Shown: in pieces, positions 21,647 through 32,777 of the stretch
Position numbering within the stretch: the first letter of the stretch is position 1
Layout: every line of letters begins with the position of its first letter
Source: Amanita rubescens
Taxonomy: Eukaryota; Basidiomycota; Agaricomycetes; Agaricales; Amanitaceae
Length of the DNA: 44,688 bases
Assembly (NCBI GenBank): GCA_015039365.1
Contig: WION01000432.1
Location: 1 to 44,688, forward strand
Direction of reading: 5' to 3'
Made by a program: the position numbers and the translations under genes
The notes under the pieces: model-generated
Database searches by the model: none
What the model was told of the DNA's origin: nothing
Seen by the model: only the letters and a program-made list of their open reading frames with translations

Positions 21647-23167
21647 ATGTCTCTCCTCGGGTTCGACGACGATGCCCAGCAGTTCCGAGTGTTCATATCG
21701 CCCGTCAAAAAGCTTCCTCCAAACCCGCACATAGGACCTGGATCTGATGCCATTCTTCGCGCACTTGCCCCGCCGTCCGAGACAGCAAGGTCAGATAGTG
21801 AATGGTCTCCTGAGTCGCCGGAAGACAAGAGCCTTCGACATCGACTTCTTGCCTGCGATCAGCGGTCTTTCTTCACAGGCTCTGCCTCTGCCGATCTTCA
21901 AGTTGCCCACATAATCAATCCCGTTCGTAGGGATCCAGAGCGAAAGAGGCTGGTGGTGAGTCTGTTGTTCCGCGTCGCGTTCAACGTTTGACACCCCTTC
22001 CAGGAGGACCTCCTTAGCCAGCAAAAACTTCAAGATCCTTCGGTATATAAATTTTTATTGGACAGTCCTACCAATGCAATTCTCCGTGAGTATGCCCACC
22101 CCACAGAAACGTCCATCAATTGACGAATATTTCAGTGGAGGCGTCCCTTCATGTCCACTGGGATATTTACGGAACTTTTTGCATTGTACCATCTGATAGC
22201 GACGCCAGCGCGATGCTTGAGGCTTTACGCAAGATTAACGAAGACTGGGCGAAACATGACTCCTCTGAAGGTCACGTTCGCCCTCTAGACGTGTGTGTTT
22301 TTCCTTTGTCGTTCCTATGTAGAGTCTCTGACAGCTCGTCTATAGATATCCCAGCCACCTTTTTCCAAACCACATTGGGACATTGTCGTCCTTCACCCTC
22401 ATGCGTTGCTCCCAGATGGCCAGCCGCTTGTCATTGCGCAAGATAGAACCCTCTATCGCCGGGGAGAGACTGCGCAGCCAACGTCGTCGATCACTTGGAC
22501 GTACTGGATTGCTGTTGAAGACCATCTCTGCTCAGCGTCGCCGCCTCATGCACCTCTCAATCCATTCATTGTCCCGAATCTTCGTTCCGCCTCTGACAAG
22601 CCTCTTCTCTCTTCTCTCGCCATGGTCATCAATGCGCATTACAAGTTGGACCAGTTCATGCGAGATCATGGCTCCTCCGCTAGTCCCCGTGTGCAGAGGT
22701 TTGCACAACAGATGTCCGATTTGGTTACCGCAATATTTTTCGTGCCTCAGACTTATAGTGGTGTGGCCGTGCATAGGCATAGTGTTTCCCAGCAGGGCCA
22801 CCACACGACTGCACAGTCATCGTCGGTGGCCCACCGGTTTTCTTCTCTGGGGCAAAATTCTCCTTCTGGCACAATGGAGGACAGTTCAGAGCCACCCGGC
22901 GAAGATCTTGATGCAGTGGAGCCTCCCGAGACCCCCGACGCAGATGGCTTGACCGCCTCCGAGTTTCGACTGGTTGCAGCAAGGGCGAAGGATCCGCTCC
23001 TTCATCCTAAGCAACGTGCTGTCGCAGCAATGGCGATGATGTTTGGAACTCGTCGTAAGTACAGACTGTTGGATCATATCAATCTCTCTCTGACCATAGC
23101 ATCTGTAGGATATGAAGATCCTTATATGGCTCCTAAGACAACTTGTCACGACGCTAGTGGTCCGTAA
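21647..23167 (+). CDS. HNH-endonuclease-like protein, 437 residues
   Basis: Model: join(21647..21955,22004..22085,22136..22290,22346..23054,23109..23167), 1314 nt, in phase, introns 48-55 bp with GTGAGT, GTGTGT and GTAAGT donors. Residues 70-140 carry an HNH_2-like signature: Cys70, a FTG turn, LQVAHIINPVRR with His88, DSPTNAILL with Asn127, and LHVHWD with His136. This arrangement (a His pair around an Asn) is the metal-binding HNH core, found in many uncharacterised Agaricomycete proteins. The remaining 300 residues hold a folded stretch (WDIVVLHPHALLPDG) and a polar, acidic, disordered region around residues 320-370. Whether it cuts DNA in the fungus is unknown. It shares a 235-bp divergent promoter with the PD-(D/E)XK-like gene. 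Confidence 0.75.
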
Positions 23168-23578
23168 CTCTACATCAAAGTGGTCTTTAACTTCTACCGG
23201 GGGGTTCAAAATCAGGGCAATTTTCGCGCGAACCTTCCAAGTTCTAAACAGAGAGGGTGACTTCGCAACCCTTTTTCAAAACAATGAAACCCATCGAAAT
23301 CGCTGGTAGGTCGTAGTGTTAGGGTTCAAAGGAGATAAATGACGAGATCGATGATTGCCATCAGTGATCATCATCATGTCACACAGCCAGGGAGGCCAGA
23401 TTTTGCCACTTGCAAAATCTGATGAAAACACATTGCTCAATGTTTAAATTTAGCCTCACATTTTGCAAGCAGCAAAACTTTAATTTTCAATAAGGATTGA
23501 TGGACGATGAACGTTGAACGGCCACGATCAGTGATCACTCTGTAATTTCTGTATACAACTGGAATTTGTCCGATACGT
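23168..23578. other. Convergent gap with a 9-bp hairpin
   Basis: Lies between the stops of the HNH gene and the kinase-like gene. AGATTTTGC (23398-23406) and GCAAAATCT (23412-23420) form a perfect 9-bp stem with a 5-base loop; AT-rich sequence follows. It could assist 3' end formation of either gene. Nothing coding is seen. Confidence 0.4.
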
Positions 23579-24397
23579 TCACTTCTCTGAGCTGCTCTCG
23601 ACCACCCGGCGGCCCCCTCTCCCCGACATATCACTCAACTCTTTCTCTAGCCCTCGAAACTCCTCTTCCAGCACCTTTGCATCGTTGCACTGCAACGCAG
23701 ACTCAAAATCAATCAGCGTCGCTCGATCATCGTGGATAAGAAAATTATGTTTGTTGATGTGACTCTCGCCATGCTTGATGCTCAACCGGTGTAATTTCGA
23801 CAGCGCCTGCTGACACAGAGCCAAATCCTCGGGCGTAGCGTGCCGGCAGCTAGTGATACGCTCCATCGCAAAGCCAATAACTCGACCTTCCTCGGTTAAG
23901 TGCCCGAGAAACCGGGGGCCGATTTGGTGGTTTTGGATCCATTGGTATGCAGAAGTTTCGGAATCGAGGTAAGGTATTTCGTAAGGGAATTGAGCAAATT
24001 TGACTACGATGGGTAGATCAAACTGGGGAGTGCTGGCTTCGTAAACATTGGACCGGAGTTTATCTCCCATGTGAAGGTCTAGGTGGTCGATTTGGAGCGG
24101 ATGCCAGAGGTGTGAGATACTTGGGAGTTCGGCTTTCGTGACCTCGGAAAAGTGGGGGCGGCCATCTACGCAATTCCGAGATATACGGCCAGTATTCCAG
24201 TCACCAGGCGGGAGAGGGGGTAAGATGGAGATTAAGGAGGGCTCGAAGCACATATCGTCGACACTATACAATTTCGCATCGATGGTCAGATATTTGACGA
24301 ATTTACCATCGACCAGAATGCGAAAGTGGCTTTCGTCTTCGTCTAAAGGGTCGACGCTCACCTGGAGCACTTTGATGTCATAGACAGTGTCTCCCAT
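23579..24397 (-). CDS. Kinase-like (APH-fold) protein, 272 residues, single exon
   Basis: One uninterrupted frame from ATG 24397. The C-terminal half has the small-kinase/aminoglycoside-phosphotransferase plan: Lys133 in LPIVVKFAQ (ATP lysine), Glu147 in LDSETSAYQW, the hinge GFAMERI (175-181), the catalytic loop HGESHINKHNFL (209-220) and the metal-binding Asp230 in ATLIDFE. Two departures: the loop has HGE where HGD is usual, and the metal motif is DFE rather than DFG. Proteins of this form are common in fungal genomes and often annotated only as kinase-like. Activity is possible but reduced or altered, since the catalytic Asp is Glu. No signal peptide. The substrate cannot be read from the sequence. 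Confidence 0.75.
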   Translation of the reverse strand: MGDTVYDIKVLQVSVDPLDEDESHFRILVDGKFVKYLTIDAKLYSVDDMCFEPSLISILPPLPPGDWNTGRISRNCVDGRPHFSEVTKAELPSISHLWHPLQIDHLDLHMGDKLRSNVYEASTPQFDLPIVVKFAQFPYEIPYLDSETSAYQWIQNHQIGPRFLGHLTEEGRVIGFAMERITSCRHATPEDLALCQQALSKLHRLSIKHGESHINKHNFLIHDDRATLIDFESALQCNDAKVLEEEFRGLEKELSDMSGRGGRRVVESSSEK

Positions 24398-24541
24398 GGC
24401 GTTACGGACGAAGAGAGTTGTCGTGCAATTAGAGAAAGGGGCCGTGATAAAGAGACTCTGTGAGAAGGGTTTGCAGTTGTGCGGTTTCGAAGCCAGAATC
24501 TGCCTCGTGCAAACAACAAATGGCAGTGCAAGCTGTTGTGG

Positions 24542-24708
24542 TATAAACGGAGTTCGCCGTATTTATTGTCGTCTTCCAGGACATTGACGAATTGTGGCGC
24601 TCAACCCTGATCGTGCTGGTCACTTGAAGATTTTTTTTACCCATCTCAACTTGACTTTATGGTTCGAATTTCACTCAATGCAATGGCTGGAGTCAATTAT
24701 CACTGAGC
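24542..24708 (+). pseudogene. Relict of the small secreted gene family (copy E)
   Basis: A TATAAA box at 24542 and the leader block CGTGCTGGTCACTTGA at 24612-24627 match the promoters of copies A-C. An ATG at 24659 opens with Met-Val-Arg-Ile, like Met-Val-Lys-Ile in A, but the frame loses the hydrophobic core and stops after 15 codons (TGA at 24704-24706). So the leader outlived the coding part. It lies about 10 kb from the main cluster. Confidence 0.6.
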
Positions 24709-24823
24709 CAGGCTCCATTCGTTGCTTGCTAGTATACGAATCAATCTGGTGTTGGTACAGATGAACAACAAAGAAAAAAGAATGCTCGATAAAATATGCA
24801 AAAAGGATTGTCCACACTTGGGA

Positions 24824-27800
24824 TTACTTGTCGATCAACTCCAAAAACTCGGTACCCCAATTCTGGCTCTTCTTCAACTCTTCAACAAATGCATCGAACC
24901 GGGGGGATACGCCCGATCCTATCTTACTGAGACCAGCGATACACCTCAATGCACTACGCTGCAGCTCAGCGGCCCTTTCCAGATCTTGCTTGACGGTGTC
25001 TTTCGTCACGGTTGCTCCCTTCATCGTTTGCGCCAGATGCGGTGTGGCTTCATCCAACCTAGGAGAAACTGCCGTAGGTGCAACTTGAGACAGGCGGAAA
25101 AGGATCATGTGGGAGATGACTTTGATCTCGTCCGAATCATCTGTTAGGCCAGGAAGGACGCGGAGGATGAATTCATGTAGATCAATCTTCCCAAGACAAG
25201 TATCAAGCTATGTTATACAGATCAGACGGTGATCAACTTCTGAAAGCAGTAAATACGAACCAAGGTGTACATCGTCTCATATGCAGTCTTGCGCGCCTCA
25301 AGGCCATCGTCAACTTTATGTGTCCAGGGTCCCATCTGGACAGTGCGGATAAGTTCGCGTCGGATAATTGTCTGCTCATAAAGACCGGGCAGAAGTGTTG
25401 AAAGGTGGTCCTTGATGAGGTGGGGCTTGGTACGCGCCGCTGAGTTCAGAAGCGCTAAAGCAAGCCTTCGGACAGTCTAACGATCGAACATTAGGCTTGC
25501 TTCGATGATGTTGACATTATGACATACCATATTTCCGTCGTTCATCAACGAAAGGAAATCCACAAGCAGTGGTGCAAGTTGTTCGTCGTACGCTTGCGAA
25601 GCGTCCGTGAAAGTGTACCGGATAGCTGATACAACAGTAGCTCTTGCAGACGCGTCCTTGTCGCGAATACGAGCCTAGTTGATCATCATCAGCTCTCATG
25701 ACAATTGGAAAACGCTAAAAACGCACGTGAAGTTGTGGCAAATACTTTGATGGCTGAGTAGTTGCTAGCTTGCCAAGACACGCCGCAGCGACATTCCTCG
25801 CGGACTCTTCTGAACTTTCCGAATTTTCGAAGAGCGGTACCCACAGCATATCTGCGATACTCTCAAGCTGTGGTTGCGAACAATGAGTAACAACCTGTTA
25901 AGAATGAGATTCACATGTGTCCCTCCACAAGAACTTTCTAGACACGGACCTCTTTGAGAGCATGCAGATACAAAAGACGCTTCTTGGGATCGCTTTCCAC
26001 AGACTTGACAATGACGGGCAGGAATTGATGTAGGTTGCCAATGGCAATGTTACCAGCAGCAAAGGCAGCAGCGGACCGTACGCTCTCTGAATCAGCACTA
26101 AAGTGTTCAATAACATGAGTGAACACTTCTGCCTGAGTGGACATGTCTCTAAAAAAGAAGTGTTAGTGGGTTATCATACTCAGTCCATTTTATACACACA
26201 TGAATCGACCGAGTTCCCCGACGATCAACAAGCTTAGCACGACTAGGGTAGGCACCGCCTTGGACGAGTCCTATCGTAACCCGTTCCATCAATCGCTACA
26301 TTCAAGAGTATCGAACGAACCTTGAGATTCTTTGCATACTCAGCAATTGTACCCGCGGCTACGTCAGGCTGGCTTCTGACCACCTGAGCAACACACTTGG
26401 CCACGTTTCCAGGACTAGCCTCAGCCTTTGGGGCTTTCTCTACGGCAATGACAAGGTTGGGTACCACATGAGTAGCGATCTGGTTGTCAGCGTGAACAAG
26501 TGAGGATAAGAATCGTAGCAATGAGTCTAAAGCAACGGAAGAGACAACGGGCGAGTGCGCGATGGCGTAGATATCAGAAAGGACCTCGCGCTCAATAACA
26601 GGGAACGTGGTGTTGGGAGAAAGATCGAGAAGGAGAGAAAGAATAGACAAAGCCTGAGAGAGAGGCTGCGTGTCTGCGGTTGACAGGTAAGGCTTGATGT
26701 GGAATATCACCGTTGCAGGCAGGTCTTGGGGAATGCCACTAGGATAGCTGCTCGCAATATAAGTAATCAAAGATAAAACAGACACATGCGACTCACCTTT
26801 TCATTAAAACTTCTAGTCCAGTAAATACGTCTCCCTTTCCAGAACGACTGCCTCTCTTGATTAACTCAAGAAGCCACTTCATACATTCATCGACCCAAAC
26901 GTTGCCCATCTGGACTTCTTTCGCTACCTTCGTCACGATTTTGACAGGGCCCTCCGTTTGGCCAGTCAAACGGCAAATGTACTCCCATTCTTTACCCTTT
27001 CCCCTCATCATGTCGCTGGCGCATACCCATAGGTCCCCGATACAATCTTCCGCGGCAGCCCTAACTTCAGGATCGGTGTCGTAATGGCTCAACCTCGTGA
27101 ACGCCGCATCATAAAGCTTCTCCGCCCAATCTGTGTCCTTTACCGGCTTGAGGGCATTCAATAATGAAGAAAAGACACGGAATGATTCAGAGACAACACG
27201 GGGATGCTTCTCTCCTATGGCCTTAAGGAGAACCCCTGTCATGGTTGGCAGTGAATCGGCAAAAGCAGTAGGAGGGTGGCTTGAGAAGAACAATATCAAG
27301 AACGTCAAGCAGGTGAGGTAAAGGGAGGACGTAGACGTCGTCGGAGGCTGCGATAAGATGTTCTTCGTTATTGCTAGCGTCGTAGAAACCTGAGTCGATA
27401 ATGCACCGGGCAATACGGAGAGAAGAGTCTGGAGAAGATTGAAACCAGCTTGGAGAGTCGCAGGAGGTGACTTGAAGGACTTGAGCTGGTTTAGGAGGGC
27501 CTTGCACAACGCTGGTGCCTGAGCATTCAACATGGCATAAGGAGAACCTTCGATATCCATGGTCTCTTCCGTATCCCGCTTTCGTTTTCCGCGCAACACA
27601 GAGTTGTTGGTTTGAGGTGTTCCCCCGTATACTGCCGTTTGATCAAGAAGTATAACATAGGTTGCCCAAACCTCAAGCCGAACGGTTTCCTCCCGGTCGC
27701 CAAAGCGAGATATCAGAACGGGAGAAACATCCTTATAGATTGTAGCCAGCAGTTCTGGTCGTGTTCCGATCAAAGCAGCGATAAGCTTAGTAGCAGCGCG

Positions 27801-29266
27801 TCGAATTCGGTAAGAGGTATCTTCGTCATCAGAGTATCTGTCTCTGCATTAGAAAAGTTGTAGTGGTATCTAAAAACTTTTGACCTACTCGTCAAGCTCA
27901 TCTTCTTCATCTTCTTCATCACCATCTGCCATTTCCTCGTCCTCATCATCACCGCCAGCATAGTTCTAACGTGTATTAGCTTGAAGTCAACTCGCCAGCT
28001 TAAATCGCCATACCGGATCATACTTGATGTATTGATTTCCAACCTGTACTATTTGTCCCAGGTATGGGGTAATCTCGGCTGGGCATCTCAGAAGGAGGGT
28101 TTCCAGGGCCTGTCGCACGCCATTTTTTAAGTGAAACAAGATAAAAAAGCTAAAACTTGAAACTCACCTGTAAACACCCTTCCGTTAGTTCATCATCATC
28201 TTTCTTGATCGCATCCAAAATCCCGGGCATCAGCTTGAATACAATAGGACCCATCTGCGTCGGCGAGTGCCGCGTTACGGCCGCAGTAAGTTGAACCGTT
28301 GTCCTCTGTTTCTCAACAGACGCAGAGGGGATGAGATAAGGAAATACATGCAATTCCAGAAGCTGTTGGAATAACGTATGATGCGAAATTGGAATAAATT
28401 GTGCGAGGGCAGCTATAGCTCGTTTCCGCACGACGGGTCGAGGGTGTGATAAAAGAGGGGCGAGCACGGCAATTGGCGGGGGTTTGATCTCTTCACTCGA
28501 AAGATATTCAGGGAATCGAGTTATAAGAATTATCAATACGGAAAGGATCTCGACCAGGGTCTCTGGAGCTATAGTGGTCTTAAGAGAACGTAAGACATGT
28601 ACACGGTAGGTTGTTTGAGGTACATACATTCTGTAACAACCCCAGAAGTTGAGGGACTAATTGAGCGCATACAGATGAGGCGATGTTGGCATCTCTCGGT
28701 ATTTCAGCGGAGATGTTTTTCAGCGCTATAATTTACGTGAGCAAAACGGACGCAGACAGGAGCATGGGCAATACCGAGAGTGGAGATATCTCGTAACTCG
28801 TCGTCTTTCCCACTAGATAGCTCAATCAGCCTATTGACTACCACTTCCATTTGTGGCGGCCGTATGATTTTGATGATTTGACCCAAGCTGTGGCATAATT
28901 AGCATGACAGAAAGGGGAGTCAAAGGACTCACCATTTGGCTGCTTGATTTTTGACTTCCGAGTTTTTGTCCTCAACGAGGGTGATGACATTTTTGACAAT
29001 CTTGACTTCGAATGTCTCATCGGTTGTCAAGCAACCGGGATCCTGCTTGATCTCGTTCATCAAGTCGTTCAGGCCCATATAGCTATTTCAGATCAATCCT
29101 AACGGCATATGCGTACAGCAGCACGTTGTGGTTGCTCACCGAAAATCGGAGTCCTGAGACTGCATCTGAAGATGTACGTAGTCATTGAGCGAAAGGTGAC
29201 CAGATTACTTGGGATGAGAACGTTTACCTTTTCAATGAGCGTGTTTATGAGATATGACTTGGCCAT
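24824..29266 (-). CDS. CAND1: Cullin-associated NEDD8-dissociated protein 1 (TIP120 family)
   Basis: Model: complement(join(24824..25207,25261..25476,25528..25674,25727..25894,25950..26148,26200..26258,26321..26750,26797..27843,27889..27965,28014..28109,28168..28578,28628..28725,28775..28887,28933..29082,29140..29165,29228..29266)), 3660 nt, 1219 residues (human 1230), all phases agree. HEAT repeats run throughout. Family-specific stretches: N-terminus SYLINTLIEKMQSQDSDFRY, MGLNDLMNEIKQDPG, an acidic loop (DDEDEEMADGDEEDEED) in exon 8, YSDDEDTSYRIRRAATKLI, LPGLYEQTIIRRELIRTVQMGPW, MYTLLDTCLGKIDLHEF, and the C-terminal TVKQDLERAAELQRSALR. CAND1 binds un-neddylated cullin-RBX1 and swaps substrate receptors of SCF ubiquitin ligases. 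Donors GTTCGT (26320, 25260) and GTCCGT (25949) are unusual but required by phase. Confidence 0.96.
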
Positions 29267-29378
29267 TTTGAATAGCCAAAGTCTGAGATGAAGGTAATCG
29301 CGATGGACAAGTCGTCCTTAAAAGGCTAATAACAACACTTGTCACGCGACGCGACGCGGCGTAGGAGACTACTGTAGA

Positions 29379-31311
29379 TTATGACATCTGCCCAAGTATC
29401 CTAGCGCGAATTAGTCGCCAAGCTCTCATCCTCTCTCTCTCAGCTCCGCCTTGTCCAAGTACCGCCTTGTTCTCGATAGCACGTCGACCAAGGTAGGGTA
29501 GTACCTCAGAAAGTGCACCGTACTGGGAGATACCTAAGGACATGAGACGAGTCCAAAATAAACAAGGAAACTGCGCGTACTTCATAACAAGAGGAGTCTT
29601 TGACCTGATCCTCTCGACCAATGAATCAGTCAGATCATCACACATGCCATACAGCTGTGCGATAGCGACTTCGTTGCGCTACATCATCTCGCACTGACAC
29701 CACTGTCCCTCTTGCCCTTCCTTCCTTCCTCTTCTATCTCTTCCTTGCTGGCCAAATTCGCCTTGACAAGTTCTTCCAACACGACATCACAACTCTCCCG
29801 GTTGTGTGTCCCAAAGATGACAGCAATTCGTGGAACAGACAGCGCAGTGTTGCTATTTGTTCTTGATATTGACCACCAGTTCTTCGTGTCCCTCCAGCTT
29901 GCGCTGACATCCGTAGCAATAGCTTTGACCAGTGTCCGCACACCTTCATTAAAGCAGGCATCTGTCTCGGATTTCGTCATCCAAACGGGAGGTTCTGGAT
30001 CTGGCGAAATGGACACGGAATCCTCTTTGCTCTTAGCATCACTGTGGGCATGAATCTCGTATTCATGATACGCTCCTCGAACGAGCTTGACTCCAAGGGC
30101 ATACTTATGCATTCGTGCATCCCGAAGTGCCTCTGCTAAGAACCCCGGGTTTCTGTAAAGCATCAGTACCAAGAGACCAAGAACGATGTTTCTGACTTGC
30201 CGTCGTAGGTATGCTTGCCAAGTGCCATAGACCAAAGGTTGGGTGCGGCCACTGTCTAACACGTTGAACTTGCGCATCATACTCAATTGGAACGCGTCCA
30301 CTGCTGGTTGGTACCAGCTATATTCCGCATCTATGACGACCTTTACATCCCGTTCTTTGGCACGAGAACATATACTTTCCAGGTCAGGCGTGTAGTTCTC
30401 GAAGAGACTCGATGTCTTTCTGCGTCAGATTCACGCCTTGACTGGGGGCTGATTGTGTTCAATTAGGATTGCGACTGGAGAAGCAACAAAGACGCGTGTA
30501 TACCGTGTAATATTGCAAGATCCGAGGCAGTAGGAGAACCGGGGAAGGGGACCGCTTGAGATGAACGTGCCTTGAGGATATGGGCGGAGAGTTTGATCAA
30601 AGCATGTGCATCGGGTAATAGCGCGGACTGTGAAAGATATGCTTAGACCATTTTCCCATTACGTTAAGCTCAATCTCACCAGTTTCAAAGCAACGCATGT
30701 GCGTCTATTGAAGCCTCCGCGATTACCCAAGGAATCCTCAAAATCAGCGGCAGTGTCAATGGTCTTTATCATCTCCTCCACGAAACGTTTATGAGATGGA
30801 TTGCCCTGCCCAGACGTGTCATTCGACATGACAGCATGATCATCCACTTCTACCGAATAGACCAGTAAAGCGCCCTTGTTTTCAGCGCGTAGGGTGCTTA
30901 GGACGGGTATCGTGTCGCGTGCGGTATCCCCGCCCACAAACTTGAATCGCATACATAAACATTCGCTCGAAAAGGTATTGAATCTGGAGGACAAACCTGG
31001 TTGAAAAACGTCACCCGGACCAAGGCCTCCGTGATCTGCCTTACCACCGGCACACTGAGTAGAATACGGAGAATATGGGGCGAATATTCGACAATTGAGG
31101 GTACAGAACACATGCTGTACACGGCATAAGCCCTCACGAGAGAGCTCAATGAATGGTTTGGCGTGTTATTAGAGAGTCCATTGGTATCTGTTCGTTGCTT
31201 AGTCAAAGCGAATCCGAGAGTTCCGGATGATATCGTAGCGAGGGCCAAGTTGCGCCTGTAGCTTGAGCGAGTCCAGTTTCGAGCTTGGACAGGAAAGAAG
31301 GACCTGTACAT
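29379..31311 (-). CDS. PUT1: Proline dehydrogenase, with one apparent +1 frameshift
   Basis: Exons: complement(join(29379..29668,29716..30152,30201..30448,30504..30627,30680..30940,30997..31311)). Removing one base near 30386 gives 1674 nt (557 residues) with every phase correct; as written the frame ends at a TGA just there, between a stretch ending ESLRELHA and one starting DLESICSRAKERDVKVV. The start gives an Arg-rich mitochondrial presequence (MYRSFFPVQARNWTRSSYRR). Family motifs: RDTIPVLSTLRAENKGALL, VVIDAEYSWYQP, KYALGVKLVRGAYHEYE, IAVIFGTHNRES, AQLYGMCDDL, LSEVLPYLGRRAIENK. The enzyme oxidises proline to pyrroline-5-carboxylate with FAD in mitochondria. Two introns start with GC (30200 GCAAGT, 29715 GCAAGA). 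A 16-residue insertion precedes QYGALSEVL. Either a real lesion or a sequencing indel; a degraded second copy lies at 39.4 kb. Confidence 0.88.
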
Positions 31312-31691
31312 GCACGGAGGGTATAGAGATGATAGAAAGAAAGAAGCTGAGGTATTACTACTTACACGGTCGGAACTCAACAACTCGGACCATGAAGCTG
31401 CCGGATGATAGCGCACAAAATCATAAATAGCATCATGATGTCACGGAGTCACTCCATCATTTTGGCAATATATAACGTGGTTGGAGGATGTCATTATCTT
31501 GTATTGAGCCTGCGACTCTGCCCAAATAATTTCGCGCGAATCAGTAGCACCAACAGCACGTCGACCTCAAGGTTCAGAATCACTTTCGGAATCATTTTTT
31601 TCATTCACAAGCCATGACATCAAAAGTACATATTCAGGGTAACATGGCAATTCCAACTGTTTCACTACGAAGCGCACCTTTACCAACCAGG
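31312..31691. other. Gap between proline dehydrogenase and helical gene A
   Basis: Holds the proline dehydrogenase promoter and the 3' end of helical gene A, which are tandem on the minus strand. Bases 31605-31700, including the last codons of gene A, match 42372-42480 at the 3' end of helical gene C (shared blocks AAGTACATATTCAGGGTAAC and CACTACGAAGyGCACC). Nothing else is seen. Confidence 0.5.
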
Positions 31692-32777
31692 TCAGAAGGC
31701 TTTGGTGACGTCTCCCGGAGATATTGGCTCCGCTTGCGCAGCAGGCGATTTCGACGTTTCGGTCGACGCCGCGTTAGCAGAGGAACCTCCGGCGACGTAG
31801 TTGATGAAACCATTTCCGGCATTCTTAACATCATCCCAGGCGAGAATGCACTGGTCAGCAGTGGTTGGCTCGGGTCCGGGAGCATTATCCTTAATGCGCG
31901 GAGCAACGGCGACTTGCTCTTCTGAAACGGTAATGCAGGCAGCTTGGAACGGTTCAAAAAGGGGGATGAGATCACGAATGAGCTCCTCGTATTTTGTGAT
32001 GGCGTCAACACAGTTTGTCTGAACGGCTTCTGCGATCACAACCTTCGGGTCGGGAGAGCGAGGGAAGAGCGGGAAAAGGATCTCGTTCAGCGGTGTGTTC
32101 ACCATGCTAATAGATAATCCAAGAATACCCGCTAATATGGATTGGCCTTCAACGCCAGGACGGAAGCTTGCGAAGGACAGAATGGGAGTGAGGGTATCAA
32201 ATAACGTCTGCTTGAACCAAGCAGGAGGGTTTTCCTTGTCGATGTTCTTCAGTTCTGTCAGGAAAGTGTTCAAACCGTCGATCATCGGATCTAAAATAGG
32301 CAGGTAATCATCAAACTTTCGCCTATATTCCTGATGGAAAAATAAGCGTTGTTTTGAGTCTGGATAGGGTGACGGACCTCGTTTATGTCAGAGAGGTCAG
32401 ATGTCTCCAAGATCTTCCATGAAGAAGCATTGGACAATAAGATGGTGACAAGGGTATCGTGGTCCGTAATCGCAGGAATGAAAGTGGCAATGAGTTCAGT
32501 ATATGCTACCACATCACGAACAGAAGGCACAGAGCGCAAGGCAACTTTGAAGCCTAGGTCTTTCGCACCCATGATGTCCGCTAGGGAAAGAAATTGGATC
32601 AGTGTGAAGCACCGTATTGATTGGATACGTACGTGCCGACGTGTGGACACCTGGTAAGGGAGTCTGAAAAAATGCATTGGTGAGGCGATCCGTGTTATTC
32701 TTGTAAACGTTGGTCAATTCTTGCAAGGCAGGATCGAGATTGCCTGGAAGGAAGGAGGAATAATCGAAGGTAGCCAT
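31692..32777 (-). CDS. Helical-hairpin family protein A, 328 residues, intact
   Basis: Model: complement(join(31692..32330,32378..32580,32633..32777)), 987 nt, in phase; donors GTACGT and GTCCGT. No signal peptide. Predicted almost wholly alpha-helical: amphipathic helices in the first 180 residues, a long hydrophobic stretch around residues 150-185 (SILAGILGLSISMVN then NEILFPLF), a long helix after it (IAEAVQTNCVDAITKYEELIRDLI), and an Ala/Ser-rich tail. A segment (VPSVRDVVAYTELIATFIP) lines up with LPVARDLATYATIQQILLP in helical gene B, so the genes are paralogues. The layout (helices, hydrophobic hairpin, helices) recalls alpha-pore-forming proteins of the ClyA/HBL type, but that is inference from architecture only; membrane remodelling or an inert scaffold are equally open. 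Confidence 0.68.

Noticed and set aside
29590..29640. A missed intron in proline dehydrogenase before QYGALSEV
   Set aside because: The 16-codon insertion looks intronic, but no GT-AG or GC-AG pair removes it in phase; an AGTACG direct repeat at its ends gives only non-standard borders. Left as coding.
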